The position numbers and the translations under genes are program-made. A stretch of 64,000 bases of DNA from an uncultured Myxococcales bacterium (lineage in GTDB: Bacteria > Myxococcota > Myxococcia > Myxococcales > Myxococcaceae). Where the stretch lies: contig CALJKW010000079.1 of NCBI GenBank assembly GCA_937980205.1, forward strand, positions 124,001 through 188,000, given 5' to 3'. The notes beneath the pieces are model-generated. The model saw nothing but the letters and a program-made list of their open reading frames with translations, had not been told where the DNA came from and searched no databases. This document shows positions 8,316 through 15,750 of the stretch, in pieces (positions within the stretch are counted from its first letter, which is position 1; every line of letters starts with the position of its first letter).

Positions 8316-8948
8316 GTGCTCGCCGTGCTGCTCACGCTGGTGACGAGCGCCAGCGGCTACGACGCCGCGATGGCGAAGTCGGTACGGCTCTACAACGAGG
8401 CCGAGTGGGACGCGGCGCTGCGCGAGCTGTCGGTCGCCGAGAAGCTCGCCGCAGACGACGCCGAGCGCGCGACGGTGTGGCTGCACCAGGGCGTGATGCA
8501 CGCGAACGTGCCGAACGCCGAGGCCGCCGAGGCGGCGTGGCGCCGCGCGCTGGAGCTCGACGCGAAGCAGGACCTGCCGCTGCCGGTCTCTCCGCGCGTG
8601 AAGGCGCTGTTCGAGAAGGTGCGCGGCACCGTGAAGGAGAAGCCCCGGCTCGTCCCCAAGGAAGATCAGCGTCGGGCCGAGGCCGCTGCGCTGGTGCAAG
8701 AGCCCTCGAGGTTTCCCGTCGTGCCCGTCGTGTGCCTCGGCGCCGCGCTCGCCGCTGGCGGCGTGGGCCTGGGGTTCACGTTCGCGGCGAGCTCGACGTA
8801 CGGCGCCTCGCGGTCGGCGCCGACCGAGGATGAGCGGCTGGCCTTGAGCCAGCGCGCGTGGACGCAGTCGCTCGTGGGCAACATCGCGTTCGTGACCGCG
8901 GGCGTCGCGGCGCTCGCCGCCCTCATCACGTTCATCGTGCTCGACTGA
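8316..8948 (+). CDS. TPR-like membrane protein of unknown function
   Basis: A 210-residue protein starting at GTG with a short signal-like segment (MLAVLLTLVTSASG). Residues 20-110 are helical and TPR-like (AMAKSVRLYNEAEWDAALRELSVAEKL, then AAWRRALELDAKQ). Two hydrophobic helices follow, near residues 130-155 and 185-208, ending at FIVLD. This plan of exported TPR-like domain plus paired C-terminal helices recurs in myxobacterial proteins of unknown function. It is divergent from the MFS gene, with a 43-base gap, and ends 14 bases from the converging kinase gene. No catalytic motif is visible. Confidence 0.75.
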   Translation: MLAVLLTLVTSASGYDAAMAKSVRLYNEAEWDAALRELSVAEKLAADDAERATVWLHQGVMHANVPNAEAAEAAWRRALELDAKQDLPLPVSPRVKALFEKVRGTVKEKPRLVPKEDQRRAEAAALVQEPSRFPVVPVVCLGAALAAGGVGLGFTFAASSTYGASRSAPTEDERLALSQRAWTQSLVGNIAFVTAGVAALAALITFIVLD

Positions 8949-8962
8949 AGCCCGTCGCCCCG

Positions 8963-10852
8963 TCAGTTCGCGACTTCCATCCCCGCCCCGTCGTTCACCT
9001 TGATGCGCACGCGCCCGCCGGGAGGCACCTCGATGGTCTTCTCCGTCTTCCACCCGGTCTCGGTGTTCACCGCGCTGATGCGCCGCGAGCCCTCGTAGAC
9101 GCTGAACGCGGAGATCGGCGTGTGGCCGACCGCGACGCCGTCGACGGAGATCTGCAGCTCGACGTGCGGAGGAATCGGGCGGACGTCGATGGTGCCGTGC
9201 ACCGGCTTCCACCTCAGCGACAACGCCGACGCCGCGGTCACGTCGACGGACCGCGACCACGCGAGGTGAAGCCGCGGCTCGCGCAGCTCGACGCGGTGCG
9301 CCCCCACCGGCAGCTGCAGCTTCGCGGGTGTGACGCCGGCGGCCTGCCCGTCGACGAACACCTCCATCGGAGGGTCGCTCGTCACCTCGACACCTCCCGT
9401 GGCAGCGGCGGAGACCGACAGCGCCTCCGGCTTCTCGCGGACGGGCTCGGGGTCCGGCTCGGGGTCGCGCCTCTCGAACTTTTCCCGCTTGGCCCAGCGC
9501 GACTTCGCCGGCTGCCGCGAAGGCTCGGGCGGCTGCGGCGCGGAGGCCGGCGGCGGCGGCTCGACCACTGTCGTCGGAGCCACCACCGGAGGGCTCGGCC
9601 GCAGCGCCACCGGCGGCGGCGGCGCGACGAGCACGGGCGCTGGCGGCTGCACCTCTCGACGCGCGGCGTACGACCACAGCGCGCCGGCCGCTCCGCCGAT
9701 GACGGCGAGGAGGAGACCGCCGATCACCAGCCGCGCGTCGAGCGAGCGCGCGGAGGGCTGCGTCGCGGGGCCCGTCGGTGCGACGACCGGCGACTCGACC
9801 ACCGTCGGCTTCTGCACCGGCGGCGCAGCGGGCGCCTCGGCCTGGGTGGGCACTCCGAGCGGAGGGGGCCGAACGCCGGGCCGCGTCGGGGCGCCGGCCG
9901 GCAGCGGCGCCGCGCCCGCCGGTGACGGTCTGGGCGGCGACGACATCACCTCGTCGGCGACCGCCGAGAGATCGTCGGGAGTCACCGCCGCGCCCAGCTC
10001 GATGAGCACGCGCTCGAGCGCCTGGCTGAAGTCGGCGGCGCGCGGGTAGCGCTGATCGCGATCGCGCGCGGTCGCGCGCTCGAGCGCCCTCGCCAGCGAC
10101 GGCGGACAGTCGCTGCGCAACGTCGAGATCGACGCGAGCGTCTGCGTCTTCACCGACATCAGGATCTCGACCTCGTTGCGGCCGGGGTTCGCGCGGCGCC
10201 CCGAGAGCAGCTCGAACAGCACGAGGCCCAGCGAGTAGATGTCGGTGCGGCCGTCGAGCGGCTGGCCGACCATCTGCTCGGGAGACATGTACGCGAGCTT
10301 CCCGCGGATCTGCCCCATCGCCGTCTGCCGCTGCGTCGTGCGTGCCTTCGCGATGCCGAAGTCGATGAGCTTCACCAGCCCCTCGCGCGACAGCAGCAGG
10401 TTGCCGGGGCTGATGTCGCGGTGCACGAGGTTCAGCGGAGCGCCGTCCGGCCCCTTCAGGCGGTGCACGTAGTCGAGCGCCTGCGCCGCCTGGCTCACGA
10501 TGCGCAGCACGGTTCCCACCGGCAGCTTCTGCCCGCGCGTGGCGTAGGTCTTCACCACGGTGTGCAGCGAGGGCCCGTCGACGAGCTCCATCGCGATGTA
10601 ATAGGCGTCGTCGATCTTCCCGAAGTCGTAGACCTGCGCGATGTGCGGGTGCGTCAGCCGCGCGGTGAGCCTCGCCTCTTCGAGGAAGAGGTCGACGACC
10701 TCGGGCTCCTTCGCGAGGTTCGGGTGCATGGTCTTCACCACGCACGTGCGGTCGAACCCGTCGGGCCCGGTCTGCCGCGCGTGGAAGACCTCGCCCATGC
10801 CGCCGATGGCGATGGTCCGCTCGAGGATGTACCGGCCCAGGGTCTGCGCCAC
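8963..10852 (-). CDS. Transmembrane Ser/Thr protein kinase with PEGA domains
   Basis: A 629-residue Hanks-type kinase. The catalytic domain spans about residues 7-285: glycine loop IAIGGMGEVF, ATP-binding lysine in CVVK (Lys40), catalytic loop HRDISPGN (144-151), DFG at 164-166 and SPEQ at 190. A Pro/Ala-rich linker follows, then one TM helix (about 375-396). The external part holds two PEGA-like beta domains (about 490-629, with VFVDGQAAGVTPAKLQLPVGAHRVEL). The HRDxSPGN form, with Ser instead of Lys two residues after the catalytic Asp, is a deviation from the usual HRDLKPxN. It should phosphorylate cytoplasmic targets in response to an envelope signal. It is divergent from the receiver gene at 11013. 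Confidence 0.93.
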   Translation of the reverse strand: MAQTLGRYILERTIAIGGMGEVFHARQTGPDGFDRTCVVKTMHPNLAKEPEVVDLFLEEARLTARLTHPHIAQVYDFGKIDDAYYIAMELVDGPSLHTVVKTYATRGQKLPVGTVLRIVSQAAQALDYVHRLKGPDGAPLNLVHRDISPGNLLLSREGLVKLIDFGIAKARTTQRQTAMGQIRGKLAYMSPEQMVGQPLDGRTDIYSLGLVLFELLSGRRANPGRNEVEILMSVKTQTLASISTLRSDCPPSLARALERATARDRDQRYPRAADFSQALERVLIELGAAVTPDDLSAVADEVMSSPPRPSPAGAAPLPAGAPTRPGVRPPPLGVPTQAEAPAAPPVQKPTVVESPVVAPTGPATQPSARSLDARLVIGGLLLAVIGGAAGALWSYAARREVQPPAPVLVAPPPPVALRPSPPVVAPTTVVEPPPPASAPQPPEPSRQPAKSRWAKREKFERRDPEPDPEPVREKPEALSVSAAATGGVEVTSDPPMEVFVDGQAAGVTPAKLQLPVGAHRVELREPRLHLAWSRSVDVTAASALSLRWKPVHGTIDVRPIPPHVELQISVDGVAVGHTPISAFSVYEGSRRISAVNTETGWKTEKTIEVPPGGRVRIKVNDGAGMEVAN

Positions 10853-11012
10853 GTCCGACGCGCAGGCTACCGCCGTTCTGCCGGCCAGGCGCGCCCCTGC
10901 TTTTTCCGGGTTCGCCGCATTGGCTTGGACACCGGGGGATTTCCGCGATTAGTGCGTTGCGCGCGTTTGAACTCGAATCGCCCCGGCGCGGGGTCTGATA
11001 TGGGCGTTGGCA

Positions 11013-11378
11013 GTGGCCTCGATCCTGGTCGTCGATGACAGCCCGCTGGTGCTGAACCTGGTGCGCGAAGTGCTCACCGAGGCAGGCCACCACGTCGTGA
11101 CCGCGGACAACCCGCTGACGGTCCCGGCGCTGGTGCGGAGGAACAAGTTCGACCTCGCGCTGGTGGACCTGAACATGCCGGCGATCTCCGGCGACACGGT
11201 GATCACGATCCTCGAGCAGGCGGATCTGCTGTCGAAGCGCGTGGTGCTCTTCTCCGAGGCCGCCGAGGACGACCTCAAGGCCCGCGCGAAGGCGTGCAAG
11301 GCGCTCGGCTACATCAAGAAGGGCACCGAGGCGCACCTCATCAAAGAGGTCGCGCACTTCCTCACCATCGCCCGCTGA
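11013..11378 (+). CDS. Stand-alone response regulator receiver
   Basis: A 121-residue single receiver domain. ILVVDDSPLVLNLV supplies the acidic pocket, LALVDLNMPAISGD the phosphoacceptor Asp, and the expected lysine lies in GYIKKGT. No output domain follows, so it is CheY-like and acts by protein contact. The GTG at 11013 is preferred because the protein then starts MASILVVDDSP; a TTG two codons earlier is possible. A CCCCG-GCG-CGGGG hairpin at 10981-10993 lies shortly upstream and could affect initiation. Its stop codon lies in the left arm of the hairpin at 11374-11402. Neighbours are a Ser/Thr kinase, a pseudo-receiver/PilZ protein and a chemoreceptor. Confidence 0.88.
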   Translation: MASILVVDDSPLVLNLVREVLTEAGHHVVTADNPLTVPALVRRNKFDLALVDLNMPAISGDTVITILEQADLLSKRVVLFSEAAEDDLKARAKACKALGYIKKGTEAHLIKEVAHFLTIAR

Positions 11379-11402
11379 AATGGGGACTGTCCCCATTTCA
11401 GC
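11374..11402. terminator. Perfect 13-bp hairpin between convergent genes
   Basis: The arms are GCTGAAATGGGGA and TCCCCATTTCAGC with a 3-base loop (CTG). It covers the stop codon of the receiver gene and ends 5 bases before the stop of the converging gene at 11408. It is therefore placed to stop transcription from both sides. The GGGGACTGTCCCC core is also typical of dispersed palindromic repeats, so it may have arrived as a small repeat element. Confidence 0.65.
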
Positions 11403-11407
11403 CACGT

Positions 11408-12460
11408 TCACCCTCCGCAGAGCTCCTTGATGCGCATGAGCGACTGCGGGTTCATGCCGAGGAACTGCAGGCCCATGCCCACGGAGAAGTGAAAGCGGCC
11501 GTGGGCGCCCCAGCTGTTGCCCCAGGCGACGACGCCGGTGCCCTCGAGCAGCTCGCGCCCCACGTGGATGCGCAGGTCGTGCGCCGACCCGACGCGCGCC
11601 ACCGCGAGCGAGCGCACGAAGATGCCGCCCGGTGACAGGTTCGAGCTGAAGCCCGCAAGCCACCGCGCGCTCGCCGAGCCGGCCTCGCGGAACTCGACCA
11701 CCGAGTAGAACGGCACGCGCTGGTGCACGCGCAGCTGCGGGTGCGTGCGGCGATCGCCGCTGACCGCGCGCACCACGTCGTCGGCGCCAGCGTTCACGTG
11801 CAGGCACGCGTGCAGGTTCGGCTCGGGCGGCAGGTCGGGCCCCGCGCTCAGCACCACGGCCGCCACCGTCTCGAGGCCCTTCTTGTGCCGCAGCTGGTGC
11901 AAGAGCGGCCGCGCCGGCGAGCGGGCGACGACGACCAGCACGTCGAACTGCTCGGCGATCTCCGGCACGCGCGCGGTGAGATCCACCGGCAGCACGTAGA
12001 AGCCGTTGAGCTGCAAGAGCGCGTCGAGGCGGCGCAGGTCGAGCGCGTCGTCGCTCGCGAGCAGCACGCGCCGCGGCTTCTTGGCATCGGCGCGCGGCGC
12101 CGCCTTCGCCGCCTGAAGCCGCAGCTGCACGTCGGCGAGCCTCAACGGGCGCATCACCAGGTCCGTCGCCCCGAGGTTCGACCACGCCTCGAGCTGCTCG
12201 CCGGAAGCGTCGGCTCCGCCGATGAGCACGAGCGGCACCGCGCCCGCGTGCCGCGCCGCCTCTGGAATGCGTTCGCTCTTCGGCGGCGGCGCGGCGACGT
12301 CGGCGAGGATCATCGACGGAGGAAACGCCTTCAGCGCGTCGAGCGCCTCGTTCATCGACGCGACCGTCTTCACCTTGCACCCGGCCGCGACGATCGGCGG
12401 TGTCGTCAGCGTCGCCGCGGTCGGAGAGGGATCGATGACGAGGACGGCGTCGGGCGACAC
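11408..12460 (-). CDS. Tandem pseudo-receiver and PilZ domain protein
   Basis: A 350-residue protein. Residues 1-110 fold like a receiver (DAVLVIDPSPTAATL, SMILADVAAPP, with LVMRPL in place of the usual KP site). Residues 125-230 look like a second receiver (RRVLLASDDALDLRRLDALL), but its phosphoacceptor position reads VLVVVARS with no Asp. A PilZ-like beta domain follows (about 245-340), with GFSSNLSPGGIFVRS matching the NxSxxG motif and an upstream QRVPF in place of a full RxxxR. GTG at 12460 is preferred over an ATG that would overlap the chemoreceptor gene. It lies 13 bases downstream of that gene, so it probably responds with it. Likely a scaffold or c-di-GMP reader rather than a phosphorylated switch. 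Confidence 0.78.
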   Translation of the reverse strand: MSPDAVLVIDPSPTAATLTTPPIVAAGCKVKTVASMNEALDALKAFPPSMILADVAAPPPKSERIPEAARHAGAVPLVLIGGADASGEQLEAWSNLGATDLVMRPLRLADVQLRLQAAKAAPRADAKKPRRVLLASDDALDLRRLDALLQLNGFYVLPVDLTARVPEIAEQFDVLVVVARSPARPLLHQLRHKKGLETVAAVVLSAGPDLPPEPNLHACLHVNAGADDVVRAVSGDRRTHPQLRVHQRVPFYSVVEFREAGSASARWLAGFSSNLSPGGIFVRSLAVARVGSAHDLRIHVGRELLEGTGVVAWGNSWGAHGRFHFSVGMGLQFLGMNPQSLMRIKELCGG

Positions 12461-12473
12461 GGCGGAGGGCAGC

Positions 12474-14558
12474 CTACACCCTGAAGCGCCGGACCTCACC
12501 GCGCAGCACGTCTGCCTGCGAGCGCAGCGTCTCGATGGCCTCTTCGAGCAGCTTCACGCTCTTGTTCTGGGCCTCGCTGACCGTCTTGATGGTCTCGATC
12601 GCCTTCAAGACCTGCTCGCTGCCGCGCGACTGCTCGCGCTGGGCGCGGTTCAGGTGCGCGGCCATCTCGTTGATGTTCTCGATCGACCGCGTGAGCTGCT
12701 TGCTGCCGTGCGCCTGCTCCTGCACCGAGCGCTGCACGTGCGTCGCGAGCATCTTCATCTTCTCGACGGTCTTCATGACCGCGTCGGCGCCGCGCGCCTG
12801 CTCGTTCGTGGCGCGGCTGATCTGCTCGACCGCCTCGGCGACGCGCACGATGGAGCCCGTCACCTCTTTGCTGCCGCGCGCCTGCTCGACGGTCGCGCGC
12901 GCGATCGCCTTCACCATCAGCGTCGACTTGTTCGCCGAGTCCTGAATCTTCTTCAGCTGGTTCTCGGCTTCCTTGCCGAGCGTGACGCCCTCTTCGACGT
13001 TGCGGACGCCCTGGTTCATCGCGGCGACGGCGTTGCGCGACTCCTGCTGGACGGCGCGGATCAGGTCGCCGATCTCGCGCGTCGAGGTGCCGGTGCGCTC
13101 GGCGAGGTCCTTGATCTCTTCGGCGACGACGGCGAAGCCCTTGCCGTGCTCGCCGGCCTGCGCGGCGATGATCGCGGCGTTGAGGGCGAGCAGGTTCGTC
13201 TGCTCGGCGACCTCGTCGATGACGCTGACGATGTTGCCGATCTCTCCGATGCGGCGGCCGAGGTGCTCGATGACCTGCAGCGCCTGGGCGGAGCTCTCCT
13301 TGATCTTGTCGATGCCGTGCAGCGTCTTGAGCAGCGACTCGCCGCCCGACTCGGCGTCCTTCGACACCTGCTCCGACAGCCTCGCGGTCTCGTAGGCGTT
13401 CGTCTCGACCTGGCTGATGGCGACGTCCATCTCGCTCATCGCGTTCGAGGTGCCCTCGGTGGTCTTCAACAGCTCCTCGACGCTCTGGTTCACCTCTTTG
13501 ATCGCGAACGTCATCTGCTCGATCTGCGAGGTGTTCTCCTCGACGCTGGCCGCCATCGCCGTGACGTTCTCGGCGACCTCGTCGTTGGTGGCGGCCATCT
13601 CCATGACCGACGACGACGACTCTTCGGCGCTCTGGAACAGCACCTCGACGTTCTCGGCGATGCCCTTCAAGCTCGCGAGCATCTCGACCATCGAGCTCGA
13701 GGTCTCCTCGACGCGCGTGAGCACGGTCGAAGCGCCCGCGGTGGTCGCCGAGGCGGTGCGGGAGATCTGATCGATGACCTGCGCGACGCCCTCGCTGACG
13801 CCGCGCACGCGGCCGAGGGTCTCGCGCAGGCCGAGGCCGATGGTGTTCAGCGCCTCGGCGAGCTGGTCGAGCTCGCGCGTCGCACCGCGCTCGACGCGGA
13901 CGGTGAGGTCGGCCTCGGACAGCTTCGCGGCGACGTTCATCATCTGCGTCAGCGGCCGCACGATGAGCAGGCGCGAGAGGATGAAGACGAGCACGAGGAA
14001 CAGGCCGGTGCCGGCGAGCAGCGCGACCATCAGCGTGCGGCGCAGGTCGGTGAGCGCCTCGACGATGCGACCGCGGTCGAGCGAGATCAGCACGAAGCCC
14101 GAGCCCGGCGTGTCGATGCGCGTCACGCGGTCGGAGATGAGCAGCTCGTTGCCGCTCGACAGCTCCATGTTGAGGGGCCAGTTGCGCGCGTTGAACTCGG
14201 CGAGCAGCTGCTTCATGCGCTCGGGCTCTTCGCCGCGCCGGCTCGCGACGCGGTTCGCCGACGTGCACGCGTTCTCGCACCAGAAGACGCCCGCGAACTT
14301 GATCTCCGGCTCCTCGCCGACGATCTGGTCGATCTCCGCCGACGAGTCTTCGTCGTACGGGCGCGGAGAGACGAGCACCTTGCGCTCGATCTCCTTCGCG
14401 ACGGCGCGGCCGCGCTCGTGCAGCGTGTCGGTGAGGTACTGCTCGGCCTGGTTCGGCACCGCGATGTAGAGCGCGAGCAGCAGCACCACCAGGGCGGCGG
14501 AGAACGAGAGGAAGATCGCCCAGGTCAGACCGATGCGCTGGCTTTTCGCCGTGGCCAC
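12474..14558 (-). CDS. Methyl-accepting chemotaxis protein, two TM helices
   Basis: A 694-residue chemoreceptor: TM1 about residues 10-32, a periplasmic sensor of about 150 residues containing a Cys pair (CENAC), TM2 about 186-208, HAMP, then a long signalling coiled coil. The tip reads LLALNAAIIAAQAGEHGKGF; the usual EAARAGE has become IAAQAGE, losing the conserved Glu and Arg. The C-terminal half carries four 28-residue repeats beginning EQARGSKEV, EQARGADAV, EQAHGSKQL and EQSRGSEQV, which are heptad-type helical repeats of the adaptation region. The start is GTG. It is upstream of the pseudo-receiver/PilZ gene and is probably in its operon. Confidence 0.93.
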   Translation of the reverse strand: MATAKSQRIGLTWAIFLSFSAALVVLLLALYIAVPNQAEQYLTDTLHERGRAVAKEIERKVLVSPRPYDEDSSAEIDQIVGEEPEIKFAGVFWCENACTSANRVASRRGEEPERMKQLLAEFNARNWPLNMELSSGNELLISDRVTRIDTPGSGFVLISLDRGRIVEALTDLRRTLMVALLAGTGLFLVLVFILSRLLIVRPLTQMMNVAAKLSEADLTVRVERGATRELDQLAEALNTIGLGLRETLGRVRGVSEGVAQVIDQISRTASATTAGASTVLTRVEETSSSMVEMLASLKGIAENVEVLFQSAEESSSSVMEMAATNDEVAENVTAMAASVEENTSQIEQMTFAIKEVNQSVEELLKTTEGTSNAMSEMDVAISQVETNAYETARLSEQVSKDAESGGESLLKTLHGIDKIKESSAQALQVIEHLGRRIGEIGNIVSVIDEVAEQTNLLALNAAIIAAQAGEHGKGFAVVAEEIKDLAERTGTSTREIGDLIRAVQQESRNAVAAMNQGVRNVEEGVTLGKEAENQLKKIQDSANKSTLMVKAIARATVEQARGSKEVTGSIVRVAEAVEQISRATNEQARGADAVMKTVEKMKMLATHVQRSVQEQAHGSKQLTRSIENINEMAAHLNRAQREQSRGSEQVLKAIETIKTVSEAQNKSVKLLEEAIETLRSQADVLRGEVRRFRV

Positions 14559-14715
14559 TGTCGCTGTGGGACCTTAGCGGAACCCGACGCCGCGTCGAGC
14601 GGTTGGCGTGCGCGCGAACAGCCGGGGACGGTAGGGACGTGAACGGCTCGACGGGCCCGGGCGCGTTCAAGGGGACGTGACCGGGAGCGTGAAGGGGGAC
14701 GAAACAGCGCGTGTT
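14559..14715. promoter_or_regulatory. Divergent intergenic region with repeated GGGACGTGA-type motifs
   Basis: This 157-base gap separates two divergent starts and so should hold both promoters. I cannot pick a convincing -35/-10 pair. It contains near-repeats GGGACGTGAACGG (about 14634), GGGGACGTGACCGGG (about 14673) and GCGTGAAGGGGGACG (about 14688), which might be binding sites or a small repeat cluster. Confidence 0.35.
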
Positions 14716-15744
14716 ATGAGCCTCTGCGTGGCGACGCGCCTCTACACCTCCGAGGTCTACCTCGAGCACGACCCGGGGCCGCTGCACCCCGAGCGGCCCG
14801 ACCGGCTGCGCAGCATTCACGCCGTGCTGCAGCGCGCGCCGATCGCGAACACCGAGCGCGTCGATCCCCGCCCTGCCACGCGCGACGAGCTCGTGACCGT
14901 TCACGACGCGGCGTACGTCGACGCCGTGCTGGCCACGCGCGGGCAGGCGGTGCAGCTCGACCCCGACACCTCCACCAGCCCCAAGAGCGTCGAGGCCGCG
15001 CTGCTCGCCGCCGGCGCCGCCGTGCAGGCCGTCGACGACGTCTTCGACCGGAGGTCCGACAACGGCTTCGCGCTGGTGCGCCCGCCCGGCCACCACGCCG
15101 AGGGCGATCACGCGATGGGGTTCTGCCTGTTCAACAACGCGGCGATCGCGGCCGAAGCGGCGCGCAAGCGCGGCGCCGAGCGCGTGCTGCTGCTCGACTG
15201 GGACGTCCACCACGGCAACGGCTCGCAGTCGCACTTCATCTCCCGCCGCGACGTGATGTACGCGTCGGTGCACCAGCACCCGTTCTACCCGGGCACCGGC
15301 TCACCGTTCATCGCCGGCGAAGGTGAAGGCGCGGGCTTCAACGTCAACTGCGGGCTCCCCGGAGCGCAGGGCGACGACGACTACTCCGCCGTCTTCGAGG
15401 GCCTCTTCCTCCCCATCGCGGAGGCGTGGCAGCCCGACTTCGTGGTGGTCTCCGCCGGGTTCGACCCCCACCGCTCGGACCCGCTCGGCGGCATGCGCGT
15501 GACCGAGCGCGGCTTCGCGGCGATGTGCACGGCCCTCAAGGGCCTGGCGAAGGGCCGCATCGTGCTGTGCCTCGAGGGCGGCTACGACCTCGACGGCCTC
15601 GCGCAGTCGGTGCACGCGTGCGTCGAGGTGCTCTCGGGCGTGCGCAGCGAGCCGCTCACCGCCGGAAAGACGCGCCCCGACACCGCCGAGTCGCTCGACG
15701 AGTCGTGGAAGCTGCACGCGCGCCACTGGAAGCGGCGGGGCTGA
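14716..15744 (+). CDS. Histone deacetylase family amidohydrolase
   Basis: A 342-residue zinc-dependent deacetylase-fold enzyme. Visible active-site motifs are RPPGHHA, with the catalytic His pair, LLDWDVHHGNG with zinc ligands Asp and His, SAGFDPHRSDPLGG with the second Asp, and GGYD near the end with the transition-state Tyr region. Bacterial members act on acetylpolyamines, acetoin or acetyl-lysine; which applies here cannot be told. The length matches class II/HdaH-like bacterial enzymes. ATG at 14716 is chosen (MSLCVATRLYTS); a GTG four codons later is also possible. Divergent from the chemoreceptor, its stop is 6 bases from the stop of the converging gene. Confidence 0.93.
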   Translation: MSLCVATRLYTSEVYLEHDPGPLHPERPDRLRSIHAVLQRAPIANTERVDPRPATRDELVTVHDAAYVDAVLATRGQAVQLDPDTSTSPKSVEAALLAAGAAVQAVDDVFDRRSDNGFALVRPPGHHAEGDHAMGFCLFNNAAIAAEAARKRGAERVLLLDWDVHHGNGSQSHFISRRDVMYASVHQHPFYPGTGSPFIAGEGEGAGFNVNCGLPGAQGDDDYSAVFEGLFLPIAEAWQPDFVVVSAGFDPHRSDPLGGMRVTERGFAAMCTALKGLAKGRIVLCLEGGYDLDGLAQSVHACVEVLSGVRSEPLTAGKTRPDTAESLDESWKLHARHWKRRG

Positions 15745-15750
15745 AGCTCG

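Noticed and set aside
10853..11012. Candidate promoter for the receiver gene (TTGGAC-17-ATTAGT)
   Set aside because: The -10 match is poor, and several equally weak pairs exist in the same spacer.
8301..12380. A long open frame on the - strand across the TPR protein, kinase, receiver and PilZ genes
   Set aside because: It is Arg/Ala-rich with no domain signal and overlaps well-supported genes in other frames; it reflects the high GC content.
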